Translations under genes and position numbers: made by a program
Part shown: positions 7,849 through 16,371 of the stretch, piece after piece
How positions within the stretch are numbered: the stretch's first letter is position 1
Layout of the letters: every line of letters begins with the position of its first letter
Notes under the pieces: generated by a model
What the model saw: the letters and a program-made list of their open reading frames with translations, nothing else
Database searches by the model: none
What the model was told of the DNA's origin: nothing
Assembly (NCBI GenBank): GCA_036835325.1
Contig: DAITMF010000020.1
Span: forward strand, 1-54,145
Direction of reading: 5' to 3'
Origin: CAMCHP01 sp036835325
GTDB taxonomy: Bacteria; Bacteroidota; Bacteroidia; Flavobacteriales_D; Sanyastnellaceae
DNA length: 54,145 nt

Positions 7849-8223
7849 ATGAAGAGAGACACCACCGCGCAGACCGACGCATTGCTCGAGGTCATTGTAA
7901 ACGCCATTCAGGAAGTTAAGGGCGAAGATATTCGCAGCCTGAATTTGCGACAACTCCCCAACGCTGTTGCCGACTACTTTGTAGTATGCCACGCCAATTC
8001 GCACACGCAAACCCAAGCCATCGCCCGCAAGGTTGAAGAACATACCTTCAAATTTATGCAGCAGTGGCCTTGGCATACCGAAGGTGTGCAAAACGCTGAA
8101 TGGGTTCTTATGGACTATATTGACGTGGTGGTGCACGTTTTTTACAAGGAGGCACGCCCCTTTTACGCCCTCGAAGAACTCTGGGCCGATGCAAAGGTTA
8201 AAGAGTATCAGTACGAGGTTTAA
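7849..8223 (+). CDS. rsfS: Ribosome silencing factor RsfS
   Basis: RsfS binds protein L14 of the large subunit and blocks subunit joining, saving energy in poor conditions. The 124-residue protein matches in length and pattern (VNAIQEVKGEDIRSLNL, NAVADYFVVCHANSHTQTQA, WVLMDYIDVVVHVF, YALEELWADA). A much longer open frame starts at 7336 but covers birA on the other strand; the ATG at 7849 just after the -7 box is the family start. It is the first gene of the operon, 12 bases before ftsH, the usual order in Bacteroidota. Confidence 0.94.
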   Translation: MKRDTTAQTDALLEVIVNAIQEVKGEDIRSLNLRQLPNAVADYFVVCHANSHTQTQAIARKVEEHTFKFMQQWPWHTEGVQNAEWVLMDYIDVVVHVFYKEARPFYALEELWADAKVKEYQYEV

Positions 8224-8235
8224 GAAACGACGTTT

Positions 8236-10299
8236 ATGTCAGCAGACAAAGAGAACAACACACCAGAAGGCGGCCGACAGGGCCGTCCGATGAATTTTTA
8301 CTGGATTTACGCCCTCATCGGTGCGGTTTTGATTGGTATGCTTATGCTCAACAGCGGTTCGGGCGGCCAACGCATCCAGTATGACCAATTTGTGCAATAC
8401 GCTCAAGATGGAAAAGTGAAGCGACTCACCCAAAATGGCGAGCGCGCTCAACTTTACCTCACGCCTGAAGCGCGCGGAGCGAACGACTCTGAGCAAGACC
8501 CCATGCTCAAGCGCATTTATGCGGGGCCTGATTATTGGTTCTTCATCCCTCCGGGCGATGAATACAAGGCTGAGATCAAGAAGCTCCAAGACAGTTACAA
8601 GTTTGAGCACGTCTACGAGCCGGTCAACGAATGGGGCCAGCAAATCATTACATGGGTTATTTTCCTGGGGATTTTAATCGCTGTGTGGGTGATTCTGATG
8701 CGCCGCATGGGCGGAGGCGCCGGCGGAGGCGGGCAAATCTTCAACATCGGTAAGTCACGCGCCCAGCTTTTTGAAAAAGGCAAAGGCACCAATACCACCT
8801 TTAATGACGTTGCCGGTTTAGACGGTGCCAAAGAAGAGCTGCAAGAAATTGTTGAGTTCTTGAAGAAGCCGACCAAGTACACCGAACTCGGGGCGAAAAT
8901 TCCGAAAGGTGCACTGCTGGTAGGTCCTCCCGGAACCGGTAAAACCCTTCTTGCCAAGGCCGTAGCCGGTGAAGCACAAGTGCCGTTCTTCTCGTTGTCA
9001 GGCTCTGATTTCGTAGAGATGTTTGTCGGCGTAGGTGCTTCGCGTGTGCGTGACCTCTTTAAGCAAGCCAAGGAAAAGGCGCCTGCCATCATCTTCATCG
9101 ATGAAATTGACGCCATTGGCCGCGCCCGCGGAAAGAACGTCAACATGGGCTCAAACGATGAACGCGAAAATACCTTGAACCAGTTGCTTACCGAGATGGA
9201 CGGTTTCGGTACCAACTCGGGCGTTATCATTCTTGCAGCGACCAACCGAGCCGACATTCTTGATAAAGCACTGATGCGCGCCGGTAGGTTCGACCGTCAG
9301 ATCTACGTTGACCTGCCTGACCTCAATGAACGCAAAGCGATTTTCGAGGTGCACCTCCGTCCGATCAAGGCCGATCAAAGCATTGAGGTTGACTTTCTTG
9401 CACGTCAAACGCCCGGTTTCAGCGGAGCTGACATTGCCAACATCTGCAACGAGGCGGCGTTGATTGCAGCCCGTAAAGGTCAGGATGTGGTCACACGGCA
9501 AGACTTCCTTGACGCCGTCGACCGTGTGATTGGCGGCTTGGAAAAGAAGAACAAGATCATATCGCCCCGCGAGAAAGAAACGATTGCGTTCCACGAGGCC
9601 GGACATGCCACAGTAAGTTGGTTGCTCGAGCACGCCTCACCGCTGGTGAAGGTGACCATTGTGCCGCGCGGTCAAAGCCTCGGCGCTGCTTGGTACTTGC
9701 CCGAAGAGCGCATGATCACCACGACCGAGCAAATCTTCGACGAGATGTGCGCCGCCTTAGGCGGACGTGCAGCAGAAGACATCATCTTTGGCAAAGTAAG
9801 CACCGGTGCCCTGAGCGATCTTGAAAAAGTCACCAAGCAAGCGTACGCCATGGTGGCCATTTACGGCTTGAACAAGCGCATTGGCAACCGAAGCTACTAC
9901 GATCGTGGAAGCGACTCTCCGTTTGTGAAGCCCTACAGTGAAGAAACGGCCCGAATCATCGACGAAGAATCGAGCAAGATCATTGAGATGGCTTACGAGC
10001 GTGCGAAGAAGTTGCTCTCTGACAACCGCGACAAACTGGAGCGCTTGGCGCGCACTTTGCTTGAACGCGAAGTGATTTTCAAGGAAGACCTGGTTGAGAT
10101 CATGGGCGAACGTCCGTTCGGAACTGAACCCACCTATCCGGTCGACAACCCGAAGGCGATTGAGACGCCTGAAGCTGCGGCTGCGGTTGAAACGGAGATT
10201 GCGGCATCGACCGATGACAACAGTGCTGTTGACGGTGCAAACGCCGCCGAAGGTGACCAGTTGTCATCCGCCGAAGGCGAAAGCCCAAAGACTGAATAA
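8236..10299 (+). CDS. ftsH: ATP-dependent zinc metalloprotease FtsH
   Basis: FtsH is a hexameric membrane protease that unfolds and degrades membrane and regulatory proteins. The 687-residue protein has two membrane segments (about 21-38 and 136-155) bracketing a periplasmic domain, a glycine-rich linker, an AAA domain with Walker A GPPGTGKT (230-237), Walker B IIFIDEID and the second region of homology, and a peptidase domain with the zinc motif HEAGH (453-457). The C-terminal 50 residues are acidic and Ala/Glu-rich (PEAAAAVETEIAASTDDN), a low-complexity tail. The second gene of the operon. Confidence 0.97.
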   Translation: MSADKENNTPEGGRQGRPMNFYWIYALIGAVLIGMLMLNSGSGGQRIQYDQFVQYAQDGKVKRLTQNGERAQLYLTPEARGANDSEQDPMLKRIYAGPDYWFFIPPGDEYKAEIKKLQDSYKFEHVYEPVNEWGQQIITWVIFLGILIAVWVILMRRMGGGAGGGGQIFNIGKSRAQLFEKGKGTNTTFNDVAGLDGAKEELQEIVEFLKKPTKYTELGAKIPKGALLVGPPGTGKTLLAKAVAGEAQVPFFSLSGSDFVEMFVGVGASRVRDLFKQAKEKAPAIIFIDEIDAIGRARGKNVNMGSNDERENTLNQLLTEMDGFGTNSGVIILAATNRADILDKALMRAGRFDRQIYVDLPDLNERKAIFEVHLRPIKADQSIEVDFLARQTPGFSGADIANICNEAALIAARKGQDVVTRQDFLDAVDRVIGGLEKKNKIISPREKETIAFHEAGHATVSWLLEHASPLVKVTIVPRGQSLGAAWYLPEERMITTTEQIFDEMCAALGGRAAEDIIFGKVSTGALSDLEKVTKQAYAMVAIYGLNKRIGNRSYYDRGSDSPFVKPYSEETARIIDEESSKIIEMAYERAKKLLSDNRDKLERLARTLLEREVIFKEDLVEIMGERPFGTEPTYPVDNPKAIETPEAAAAVETEIAASTDDNSAVDGANAAEGDQLSSAEGESPKTE

Positions 10300-10317
10300 G
10301 CGGGCTCGGGCTTGCTG

Positions 10318-11139
10318 ATGAACATGAGCAATTTTACGCAACGGCTGCTCACCGGCAGTGTTTTTGTGGTGGCTTTGGTGCTGACCATTTTCGCCGGCCG
10401 CGATTGGCTAACAGCCGTGTTCGCATTGGTGGGCGCTTTGGCCGCGCATGAGGCGGCGAGCATTTTTCGCAAAGGCGGCTTTGCCTCGTTGAGGCCACTG
10501 CCATCAGCGGCGGTGGCGCTCGTGCTGCACCTCATTGTTGCGTCAGCGTTGAACGGCAATGAACCCGTGCTGTTGCTTGGCGTTTTGCCGGTGCTGGCGG
10601 TGTTGCTCGTGAGTGAGCTGTTCGTTTTTTCTGAGCAGAGCATGGAGCGCATGATCACGGCGGTGTTTACCCAAGTGGTTTTCGTTCTTCCTTTTTCTTT
10701 ATTGGGATGGATGGGGACGCGCTACGGCAACTACGAACCGTGGTTGGTGATGGGATTCTTTGTTTTGCTGTGGGTGAACGACACAGGCGCTTACTTGGCA
10801 GGAAAGAGTTTGGGCAGAACCAAATTGGCACCGGCCATTTCTCCGGGAAAAACCGTGGAGGGTTTTATTGGAGGTGTGCTGCTGGCTTTTGGTGCTGCGT
10901 GGGTGCTGAGTGTGACCACCGAGTACGTTCTTCCGCTGCGCGATTGGATGGTGATGGCGGCCTGTGTCGCGGTTTTCTCGAATGCAGGCGACCTGATGGA
11001 AAGTGTAATGAAACGTAGGTGCGGTGTAAAAGACAGCGGTAAACTTTTGCCGGGGCACGGAGGTGTGCTTGACAGGTTTGATGGCGTGTTGTTGTCAGTT
11101 CCCGTCATCGTTGCATATTTGCAGCTCGTAAACCGTTGA
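10318..11139 (+). CDS. cdsA: Phosphatidate cytidylyltransferase
   Basis: CdsA makes CDP-diacylglycerol from phosphatidate and CTP, the branch point of phospholipid synthesis. The roughly 273-residue integral membrane protein has several hydrophobic helices and the C-terminal family signature (SNAGDLMESVMKRRCGVKDS, then GKLLPGHGGVLDRFDG) with the metal-binding aspartates. LAGKSLGRTKLAPAISPGKT is also characteristic. The start may be the ATG at 10318 or 10324. It is followed immediately by psd. Confidence 0.94.
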   Translation: MNMSNFTQRLLTGSVFVVALVLTIFAGRDWLTAVFALVGALAAHEAASIFRKGGFASLRPLPSAAVALVLHLIVASALNGNEPVLLLGVLPVLAVLLVSELFVFSEQSMERMITAVFTQVVFVLPFSLLGWMGTRYGNYEPWLVMGFFVLLWVNDTGAYLAGKSLGRTKLAPAISPGKTVEGFIGGVLLAFGAAWVLSVTTEYVLPLRDWMVMAACVAVFSNAGDLMESVMKRRCGVKDSGKLLPGHGGVLDRFDGVLLSVPVIVAYLQLVNR

Positions 11140-11141
11140 AT

Positions 11142-11795
11142 ATGTACCTGCACCGCGAGGGGAGAAGCATCCTCATCACCACCTTTCTTGTACTGACTGC
11201 CCTTGTGGCCATCGTTCACGCCACACTTGGACAGCCATTTACGTGGGTGATTCTGGGTGTTGCTGTGGTTGTTTTCGGATTGTTTGCGCAGTTTTTCCGG
11301 GTTCCGAAGCGCGTTGTAACGGCTCAGCCGAACGAAGTAATTTGTCCGGCCGATGGCAAAGTTGTCGTAATCGAGCGGGTTACCGAACATGAATACTTCA
11401 AAGACGAACGCATTCAGGTGTCGATTTTCATGTCGCCGTTGAATGTTCACGTGCAGTGGACGCCGATTCCCGGCAAGGTGATGTTGGCCAAGTACCATCC
11501 GGGATTGTACTTGGTTGCGTGGGATCCGAAGAGTTCAACCGACAATGAGCGTACGACTTTGGTGATCAAGGGTGAAAAGCACGAGGTTTTGTTTCGTCAA
11601 ATTGCCGGTGCTGTTGCACGTCGCATTCGCTATTACATTGGCGAAGGGCAAACAGTTGAGCACGGTGAAGAGTGTGGTTTCATCAAGTTTGGCAGCCGTG
11701 TTGATGTTTTTCTTCCGCTAGACGCTGAGATTTGCGTTGAGCTCGGGCAGAAAGTTACAGGACGCCACACCGTCATGGCCAAGTTGAAAAATTGA
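11142..11795 (+). CDS. psd: Phosphatidylserine decarboxylase, short form
   Basis: Psd turns phosphatidylserine into phosphatidylethanolamine with a pyruvoyl group formed by self-cleavage. The 217-residue protein has an N-terminal membrane hairpin (ILITTFLVLTALVAIVHATL, VILGVAVVVFGLFAQ), then EVICPADGKVVVIE, the MSPLNVHVQW strand, and FGSRVDVF near the end; the Gly-Ser there is the cleavage site. This is the short Psd type that lacks the E. coli N-terminal region. The ATG at 11142 follows the cdsA stop by two bases. cdsA and psd together give most of the phosphatidylethanolamine pathway. Confidence 0.94.
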   Translation: MYLHREGRSILITTFLVLTALVAIVHATLGQPFTWVILGVAVVVFGLFAQFFRVPKRVVTAQPNEVICPADGKVVVIERVTEHEYFKDERIQVSIFMSPLNVHVQWTPIPGKVMLAKYHPGLYLVAWDPKSSTDNERTTLVIKGEKHEVLFRQIAGAVARRIRYYIGEGQTVEHGEECGFIKFGSRVDVFLPLDAEICVELGQKVTGRHTVMAKLKN

Positions 11796-11800
11796 GTGGG

Positions 11801-11836
11801 TGGTAAACTTTTTCTTATCGCGAAGAACGTTTACCA
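11801..11836. repeat. Long inverted repeat after psd
   Basis: TGGTAAAC (11801-11808) and GTTTACCA (11829-11836) are perfect inverted repeats. The loop contains a second pair (TTCTT at 11812-11816, AAGAA at 11823-11827) that extends the stem. There is no T tract, so it is not itself a terminator; it sits just before one. Confidence 0.6.
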
Positions 11837-11841
11837 CAGAC

Positions 11842-11877
11842 AAAAAAAAACCGCCCCAAGTGGAGCGGTTTTTTTTG
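11842..11877. terminator. Bidirectional intrinsic terminator
   Basis: An A9 tract leads into CCGC...GCGG (11851-11867, allowing an inner CC/GG pair) followed by T8. It lies between the convergent psd and the T9SS protein and can serve both. Confidence 0.85.
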
Positions 11878-11893
11878 TGGATGATGGTTCGAT

Positions 11894-13768
11894 TTAGTCG
11901 ACCATCAGTTTCTTGGTTACCACGCCTTGTTCGGTGGTTACTTGGATCACGTAGGTACCGGCAGCCAGTCGATCAGCGTCGAAGCGCACTACGCTAAGTG
12001 CATTTTGACGTTCAAAAACAACACGGCCATTCATATCAAGGATACGAAGGTTGGCAGTACCGAGTTTGTTGATCACAATGTTCACTGTGCCGTGTGCAGG
12101 GTTGGGGTAGATTTCGATGTCGCTTTCATCGAGTGCTTCTTTGATAGCCGTGTATTCGATATCGTCGCCTGCTTCACATGCTTCGAACTGGTCAAGAGCA
12201 ATGCTCAAGTAAACGATGTCGTTGACCACAGATGGGTGTTCTTCACCACGGATGTGGAGCCCCGGTTCAAAGTCGCGTTGGTAGATTAAGCTCACCTCTT
12301 CGCCGAGGTCGCGAGACAAACTGGCGAAGGCATTTTCGAAAAGGTCGAAGTCGACATCAGGCGTGAGGTTGCACGCTGTTTCGGTAGTCCAGGTAGCACC
12401 ACCATCTGACGAGCGAACCGCGTAAATGTGGCGGAAGTTCAAGAGTCCGTTGCTGTGCGATTCCATGGTTGCGAGGTAGCTCACGAAGATTTCTCCGGCT
12501 GCGGTGATTCCGGCAGTTGGCAAAGAAGCCAAGCCTACGAAGTACCGAGCGATGCCGTCGAGGTCAAGGCTTCCATTTCCGTCGAGGTCGTAGGTGAATG
12601 CGATGGTTTGGCGCATTTCATCGTCCATATCTTCATTCCAGTACGACAAACCATTCACTCCGGGGTAGAAGTTGAAACCGCCATCAGTGAGGTCAGTATC
12701 GGTGTAGTACATATCGCCATAAAACACGTGAACCTTGCCATCGAGGTCGATGAGTACAGAACCGGCTCCATCAGTGTTGAAGAAGTCTTGGAAGATACCG
12801 TCTTCATCCCAGTCTTCGCCTATATCGGGCAAACCTGAATCGACGATGTAGTTGTCAACGGGGAAATCAACCAGCAAGCGCTTGGTCCATGTTTCGCCGT
12901 TGTCATCGGAAATCATCACAAAGCTATCAGCGAAATCGTTGAACACGGCAAAGGCCACTTTGTCTCCACGGGCATCGATGTCGTAGGTGTCGCCTGAGAA
13001 GTTGATAAAGTTGTTGGCGTCGAGTTCAGGGTGGATGAAATTGAGGGTGCCCCACGAGTCACCGCCATCGGTTGAGCGAGCGTACAGAAGCGCACCGTCT
13101 TGACCTTGATAGGGCAAACCGCCGTTTGCCTCCGGGGTTGAGAGGTAAACCACGTGAATGGTATTGCCATCAGCACCACCGGCAGCTACTCGCGGCCAAA
13201 GGTGTCCGGGCGCATCACCCAGTGGAAGGTCGGTTTCTTGCCAATCGCCACCGGCATCGCGGTAGGTCATGTGCAGAGGGGTGTCAATACCGGCGTGGTT
13301 AATGATTACACGGCGGCCGTTTTCAAGTTGGATGAGGCCTGGCCAACCGGTGCGCACGTTTTCAAGACGCTCGTAGGGCTCTTCGTCCCAGCCACCGTTG
13401 GTGCGTTCGTTGTAGCCTGTTCCGCGATCGTCGAAATTGGATGGGGTAAGGCCCATGGTCCAGGTGGCAACGAAGCCAGCGTCAGTATCGAGTGTTCTGC
13501 GCTGCACAGAAGCGTTGCTTTGGAGGTCATACACTGTTATGCCAACGATTTCTTGGGTAACGGTAACGTTACGGTTTTGGATGACATCAACGCCTCCGGG
13601 GACTACGTTGTTCAATGGGACGGATGATTTCACTTCCGTTCCCACATAGCCTACTTTGGGTTTGATCTGCGAAATGCGTTGCTCTACCGGCAATTGGGGC
13701 ACTTTACCCTGCGCAAAAGCCGCAGAGGCCATCAACAAAGTTGCGACTACACTGTAAAATCTCTTCAT
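11894..13768 (-). CDS. Secreted sialidase-like propeller protein with T9SS type A sorting domain
   Basis: The 624-residue protein has a signal peptide (MKRFYSVVATLLMASAAFAQ). Its body contains several Asp-box motifs (STDGGDSWGTL, SDDNGETWTKR, SSDGGATWTTE), the loop signature of sialidase-type beta propellers, and acidic DxDxDG loops (DEDGIFQDF, DLDGNGSLDLDG) that may bind calcium. The last 80 residues form a Por secretion system sorting domain: IEIYPNPAHGTVNIVI, LRILDMNGRVVF, GTYVIQVTTEQGVVTKKLMV. It should be exported by Sec, moved across the outer membrane by T9SS and shed or anchored there. No sialidase catalytic residues were identified, so the substrate is unknown. Confidence 0.88.
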   Translation of the reverse strand: MKRFYSVVATLLMASAAFAQGKVPQLPVEQRISQIKPKVGYVGTEVKSSVPLNNVVPGGVDVIQNRNVTVTQEIVGITVYDLQSNASVQRRTLDTDAGFVATWTMGLTPSNFDDRGTGYNERTNGGWDEEPYERLENVRTGWPGLIQLENGRRVIINHAGIDTPLHMTYRDAGGDWQETDLPLGDAPGHLWPRVAAGGADGNTIHVVYLSTPEANGGLPYQGQDGALLYARSTDGGDSWGTLNFIHPELDANNFINFSGDTYDIDARGDKVAFAVFNDFADSFVMISDDNGETWTKRLLVDFPVDNYIVDSGLPDIGEDWDEDGIFQDFFNTDGAGSVLIDLDGKVHVFYGDMYYTDTDLTDGGFNFYPGVNGLSYWNEDMDDEMRQTIAFTYDLDGNGSLDLDGIARYFVGLASLPTAGITAAGEIFVSYLATMESHSNGLLNFRHIYAVRSSDGGATWTTETACNLTPDVDFDLFENAFASLSRDLGEEVSLIYQRDFEPGLHIRGEEHPSVVNDIVYLSIALDQFEACEAGDDIEYTAIKEALDESDIEIYPNPAHGTVNIVINKLGTANLRILDMNGRVVFERQNALSVVRFDADRLAAGTYVIQVTTEQGVVTKKLMVD

Positions 13769-13843
13769 CGTATCGATAGTTTATTGGTTCTCGTGCCTAA
13801 GTTAAGACAGATTTCAATTCGATTCACGTCAAAATCGCTCGCA

Positions 13844-14581
13844 TTATTGGGTTACTGTTCCAAAAACACGTTTCAACAATTCGGTTACGCGCGCTTGAGG
13901 ATTCTCTCTGATGCGGTCTTCTTCGGCTTCAACATGTACAAACAGGCCATCAATGGCGTGGGTTGTAACGTACTGCTCGAGGTCGGGATTGATCTGTTGT
14001 CCGCCGCCGAAAGGCGCAAAGGTATTGTACGTTGAAACGAGAGGCTCCCAGTATGAAGTGAGCTTAACCGACTCAATGGCTGTTTTAACTTTCGGACGGA
14101 AGCGCTGCTCGAGTTGCGACCGCGTTGAAGACTTTAAGTACGCGGTAGCCGCGCCCTTGCCTCCGTTAAGAATGGCAAAACCATCGGCTATGGTCATCGA
14201 TGTAATCGCACCAATGAACACTTCAATGGCTTCTTTTGAGGCTTCTTCGGCCGCTCGGTTCATGGTGCGTTCGAACTGTTCGACTTGCTGGCCGAACCCG
14301 AAATTCTCTGCCGTGTTTTTCACTCTTATGGCTTCTTCAGGAAATGGAATGTACAGCAACGGATTGCGGTAAAAGCCATCGGTCAGCGATGCCTTTGCAG
14401 TAGCTGCTTCGGCGCCTTTGGTTAGCGCTTCTTTTAAACCGGCCACCACTTCAGACTGGGTCAGGGGAAGCTCACCTGGAACAGGTTGCAGCACAACGTC
14501 GCCCAGTTGTTTCAGCTCGGTACACGAAAAGAAAGTTGCGGCTGCTGCGAACGTTAAGGCAAGAATGGAGTTCTTTTTCAT
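13844..14581 (-). CDS. DUF4197 domain lipoprotein
   Basis: The 245-residue protein has a signal sequence ending at a cysteine (LTFAAAATFFSC), consistent with a relaxed Bacteroidota lipobox. The body matches DUF4197: SEVVAGLKEALTKGAEAAT, FYRNPLLYIPFPEEA, FERTMNRAAEEASKEA, and a C-terminal YVTTHAIDGLFVHVEAEE helix. The family is common in Bacteroidota and proteobacteria and has no known role. A -7-like TAACTTCG (one mismatch) lies only four bases before its ATG on the minus strand. It is divergent from cinA. Confidence 0.88.
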   Translation of the reverse strand: MKKNSILALTFAAAATFFSCTELKQLGDVVLQPVPGELPLTQSEVVAGLKEALTKGAEAATAKASLTDGFYRNPLLYIPFPEEAIRVKNTAENFGFGQQVEQFERTMNRAAEEASKEAIEVFIGAITSMTIADGFAILNGGKGAATAYLKSSTRSQLEQRFRPKVKTAIESVKLTSYWEPLVSTYNTFAPFGGGQQINPDLEQYVTTHAIDGLFVHVEAEEDRIRENPQARVTELLKRVFGTVTQ

Positions 14582-14615
14582 GCGACGAAGTTAACCGCAA
14601 CCGAGGAGAATACCG

Positions 14616-14623
14616 CACCTTTG
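14616..14623 (+). promoter_or_regulatory. Possible cinA -7 box
   Basis: CACCTTTG has one mismatch from TAnnTTTG and is followed by C; it would give a leader of about 15 nt before the ATG at 14642. Weak evidence. Confidence 0.35.
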
Positions 14624-14641
14624 CCCACCAAAAGCACCCGT

Positions 14642-15901
14642 ATGCACGCTGAGATTATCACCATTGGAGATGAAATTTTGATTGGCCAAACGGTCGATAC
14701 CAACTCGGCTTGGATGGCAAAACAACTGAACGCCATAGGCATATCCATCCAACAAATAACCTCCATCGCCGATACGCGTGAAGCCATTTTAAATGCGCTT
14801 GCAGAGGTGAATGAACGGGCCGATCTTGTTCTGATGACGGGCGGCCTTGGCCCAACCCGCGACGACATCACCAAATTTGCTTTGTGTGAGTACTTCGAAA
14901 CCCACCTTGTTATGAACGACGATGTGCGCGAAGGCATCGAAACGTGGTTTGAGGCACGGGGCATACCGGTACTAGAGGTCAACCGCCGTCAGGCAGAGTT
15001 GCCGGCCGCCTGTGAGGTGCTGCGAAACCGCAGAGGCACAGCGCAAGGCATGTGGTTTGAAAAGGAAGGCACTGTCTTTGTCTCAATGCCGGGTGTTCCC
15101 TATGAAATGAAGGGCATCGTTGAAGAACAGCTGCTTACGAAACTCATGAATCATTTCGAACGACCGCACATCGAGCACTATACCTTAATGACTTCAGGCA
15201 TTGGTGAAAGCTTGCTGGCCCATAAGGTCAAAGACTGGGAAGACAGCCTCGACGCAGAAGACATACACATTGCCTACCTGCCATCGCCCGGTATTGTGAA
15301 GGTGCGGCTCTCGGCCTTCGGTGACGACAAACAGGCCATTCAAGAGAAAATTCAGCGAAAAGCCAAGGAGTTTGAAGAACAGGTTGGAGAATACGTATTC
15401 GGATACAACGACATGCCCTTGCACGAAGCCGTAGGTAACCTGCTCAAAGAGCATAGGCGAACGGTTTCAACAGCCGAATCATGCACCGGTGGAAGAATCG
15501 CGGCGGCCTTGGCCGAGTTCCCGGGTAGCTCGGCCTTCTTCATCGGCGGCGTTGTGGCCTACGCAAACGAAGCGAAAATGAACCTTCTGGGGGTAGATGC
15601 CGATACATTGGCAATCAGCGGTGCAGTGAGCCAAGCCGTGATTGAGGCCATGGCGCTGGGTGCCCAGCAGCGCTTCGCTACCGACTTTGCTGTTGCAACG
15701 AGTGGCGTCGCCGGCCCTGATGGAGGCACCGAAACCAAGCCCGTTGGCACTGTATGGATTGCCGTAGCAACTCCAAATGGCGTGAAATCAGTGCACCACA
15801 ACTTCGGCGGTGACCGCGAACGCAACATCGTTCGGGCAGTTCAAGCAACACTCACCTTACTGCGAAATGAAATTTTAGCGTCGGGGGTTGCCAAATCATA
15901 G
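14642..15901 (+). CDS. cinA: CinA family nicotinamide-nucleotide amidohydrolase
   Basis: The 419-residue protein has both CinA domains. The N-terminal molybdopterin-binding-like domain (MHAEIITIGDEILIGQTVDT, MTGGLGPTRDD) is linked to ADP-ribose pyrophosphatase activity in some members. The C-terminal domain (TAESCTGGRIAAALAEFPGS, SGVAGPDGG, KPVGTVWIA) deamidates nicotinamide mononucleotide in pyridine nucleotide salvage. The ATG at 14642 gives the family start; the open frame begins a few codons earlier at TTG. It ends just before the rpmB promoter. Confidence 0.95.
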   Translation: MHAEIITIGDEILIGQTVDTNSAWMAKQLNAIGISIQQITSIADTREAILNALAEVNERADLVLMTGGLGPTRDDITKFALCEYFETHLVMNDDVREGIETWFEARGIPVLEVNRRQAELPAACEVLRNRRGTAQGMWFEKEGTVFVSMPGVPYEMKGIVEEQLLTKLMNHFERPHIEHYTLMTSGIGESLLAHKVKDWEDSLDAEDIHIAYLPSPGIVKVRLSAFGDDKQAIQEKIQRKAKEFEEQVGEYVFGYNDMPLHEAVGNLLKEHRRTVSTAESCTGGRIAAALAEFPGSSAFFIGGVVAYANEAKMNLLGVDADTLAISGAVSQAVIEAMALGAQQRFATDFAVATSGVAGPDGGTETKPVGTVWIAVATPNGVKSVHHNFGGDRERNIVRAVQATLTLLRNEILASGVAKS

Positions 15902-15917
15902 AGAAATACTATCTTTG
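15888..15917 (+). promoter_or_regulatory. rpmB promoter
   Basis: TTG (15888-15890), a 19-base spacer and TATCTTTG (15910-15917) form a canonical Bacteroidota promoter. It overlaps the end of cinA and gives a leader of about 33 nt. Confidence 0.85.
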
Positions 15918-15954
15918 CAGTCCCTTTTTGAGGAATAGATATAAAAGCACAGTC

Positions 15955-16194
15955 ATGTCACAGGTTTGTCAACTCACAGGTAAGCGAATGATGGTAGGAA
16001 ACAACGTTTCTCACTCAAACCGCAAAACGAAGCGTCGCTTCCTGCCGAACCTCATTGTGAAGCGTTTCTACCTTCCCACCGAAGACCGTTGGATCTCTTT
16101 GAAGATCTCAGCTCACGCACTTCGCACCATCAACAAGTTGGGTATCGAAGAGGCCATCCGCCGCGCTCGTGCCAATGGGTTTGATGTGAAGTAA
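15955..16194 (+). CDS. rpmB: 50S ribosomal protein L28
   Basis: The 79-residue protein has the L28 N-terminus (CQLTGKRMMVGNNVSHSNRK), KRRFLPNL, and the C-terminal ISAHALRTINKLG helix. It is part of the large subunit. It has its own strong promoter. In many Bacteroidota rpmB is followed by rpmG (L33); here it is followed by a 7-bp tandem repeat and a terminator, so it stands alone. Confidence 0.96.
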   Translation: MSQVCQLTGKRMMVGNNVSHSNRKTKRRFLPNLIVKRFYLPTEDRWISLKISAHALRTINKLGIEEAIRRARANGFDVK

Positions 16195-16215
16195 TCTTTT
16201 TTTGGATTTCGGATT

Positions 16216-16299
16216 TTAGATCTTAGACTTTAGATCTTAGACTTTAGACTTCAGATCTTAGACTTTAGACTTCAGATCTTAGACTTTAGATATTAGAGG
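16216..16299. repeat. Tandem 7-bp repeat, 12 units (TTAGAYC/TTAGACT)
   Basis: Twelve consecutive heptamers follow TTAGATC, TTAGACT, TTAGATC, TTAGACT, TTAGACT, TCAGATC, TTAGACT, TTAGACT, TCAGATC, TTAGACT, TTAGATA and TTAGAGG. The larger period of 21 (TTAGACT-TTAGACT-TCAGATC) suggests expansion by slippage. The array is in the untranslated 3' region of rpmB, with no gene on either strand. Confidence 0.9.
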
Positions 16300-16331
16300 C
16301 GAGTCGAAGTTGATGAGGTTAAGAATATACG

Positions 16332-16356
16332 AAAGGCACCGGTGGTGCCTTTTTTG
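16332..16356 (+). terminator. rpmB terminator
   Basis: AGGCACC (16334-16340), loop GGT, GGTGCCT (16344-16350), then a T run. It is preceded by A's, so it may also serve the convergent gene from 17001. Confidence 0.85.
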
Positions 16357-16371
16357 TTGAGGGTATCAAAA

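Noticed and set aside
16216..16299. Tandem repeat read as a CRISPR array or transposon end
   Set aside because: The units are directly adjacent 7-mers with no spacers, and no cas gene or transposase is near.
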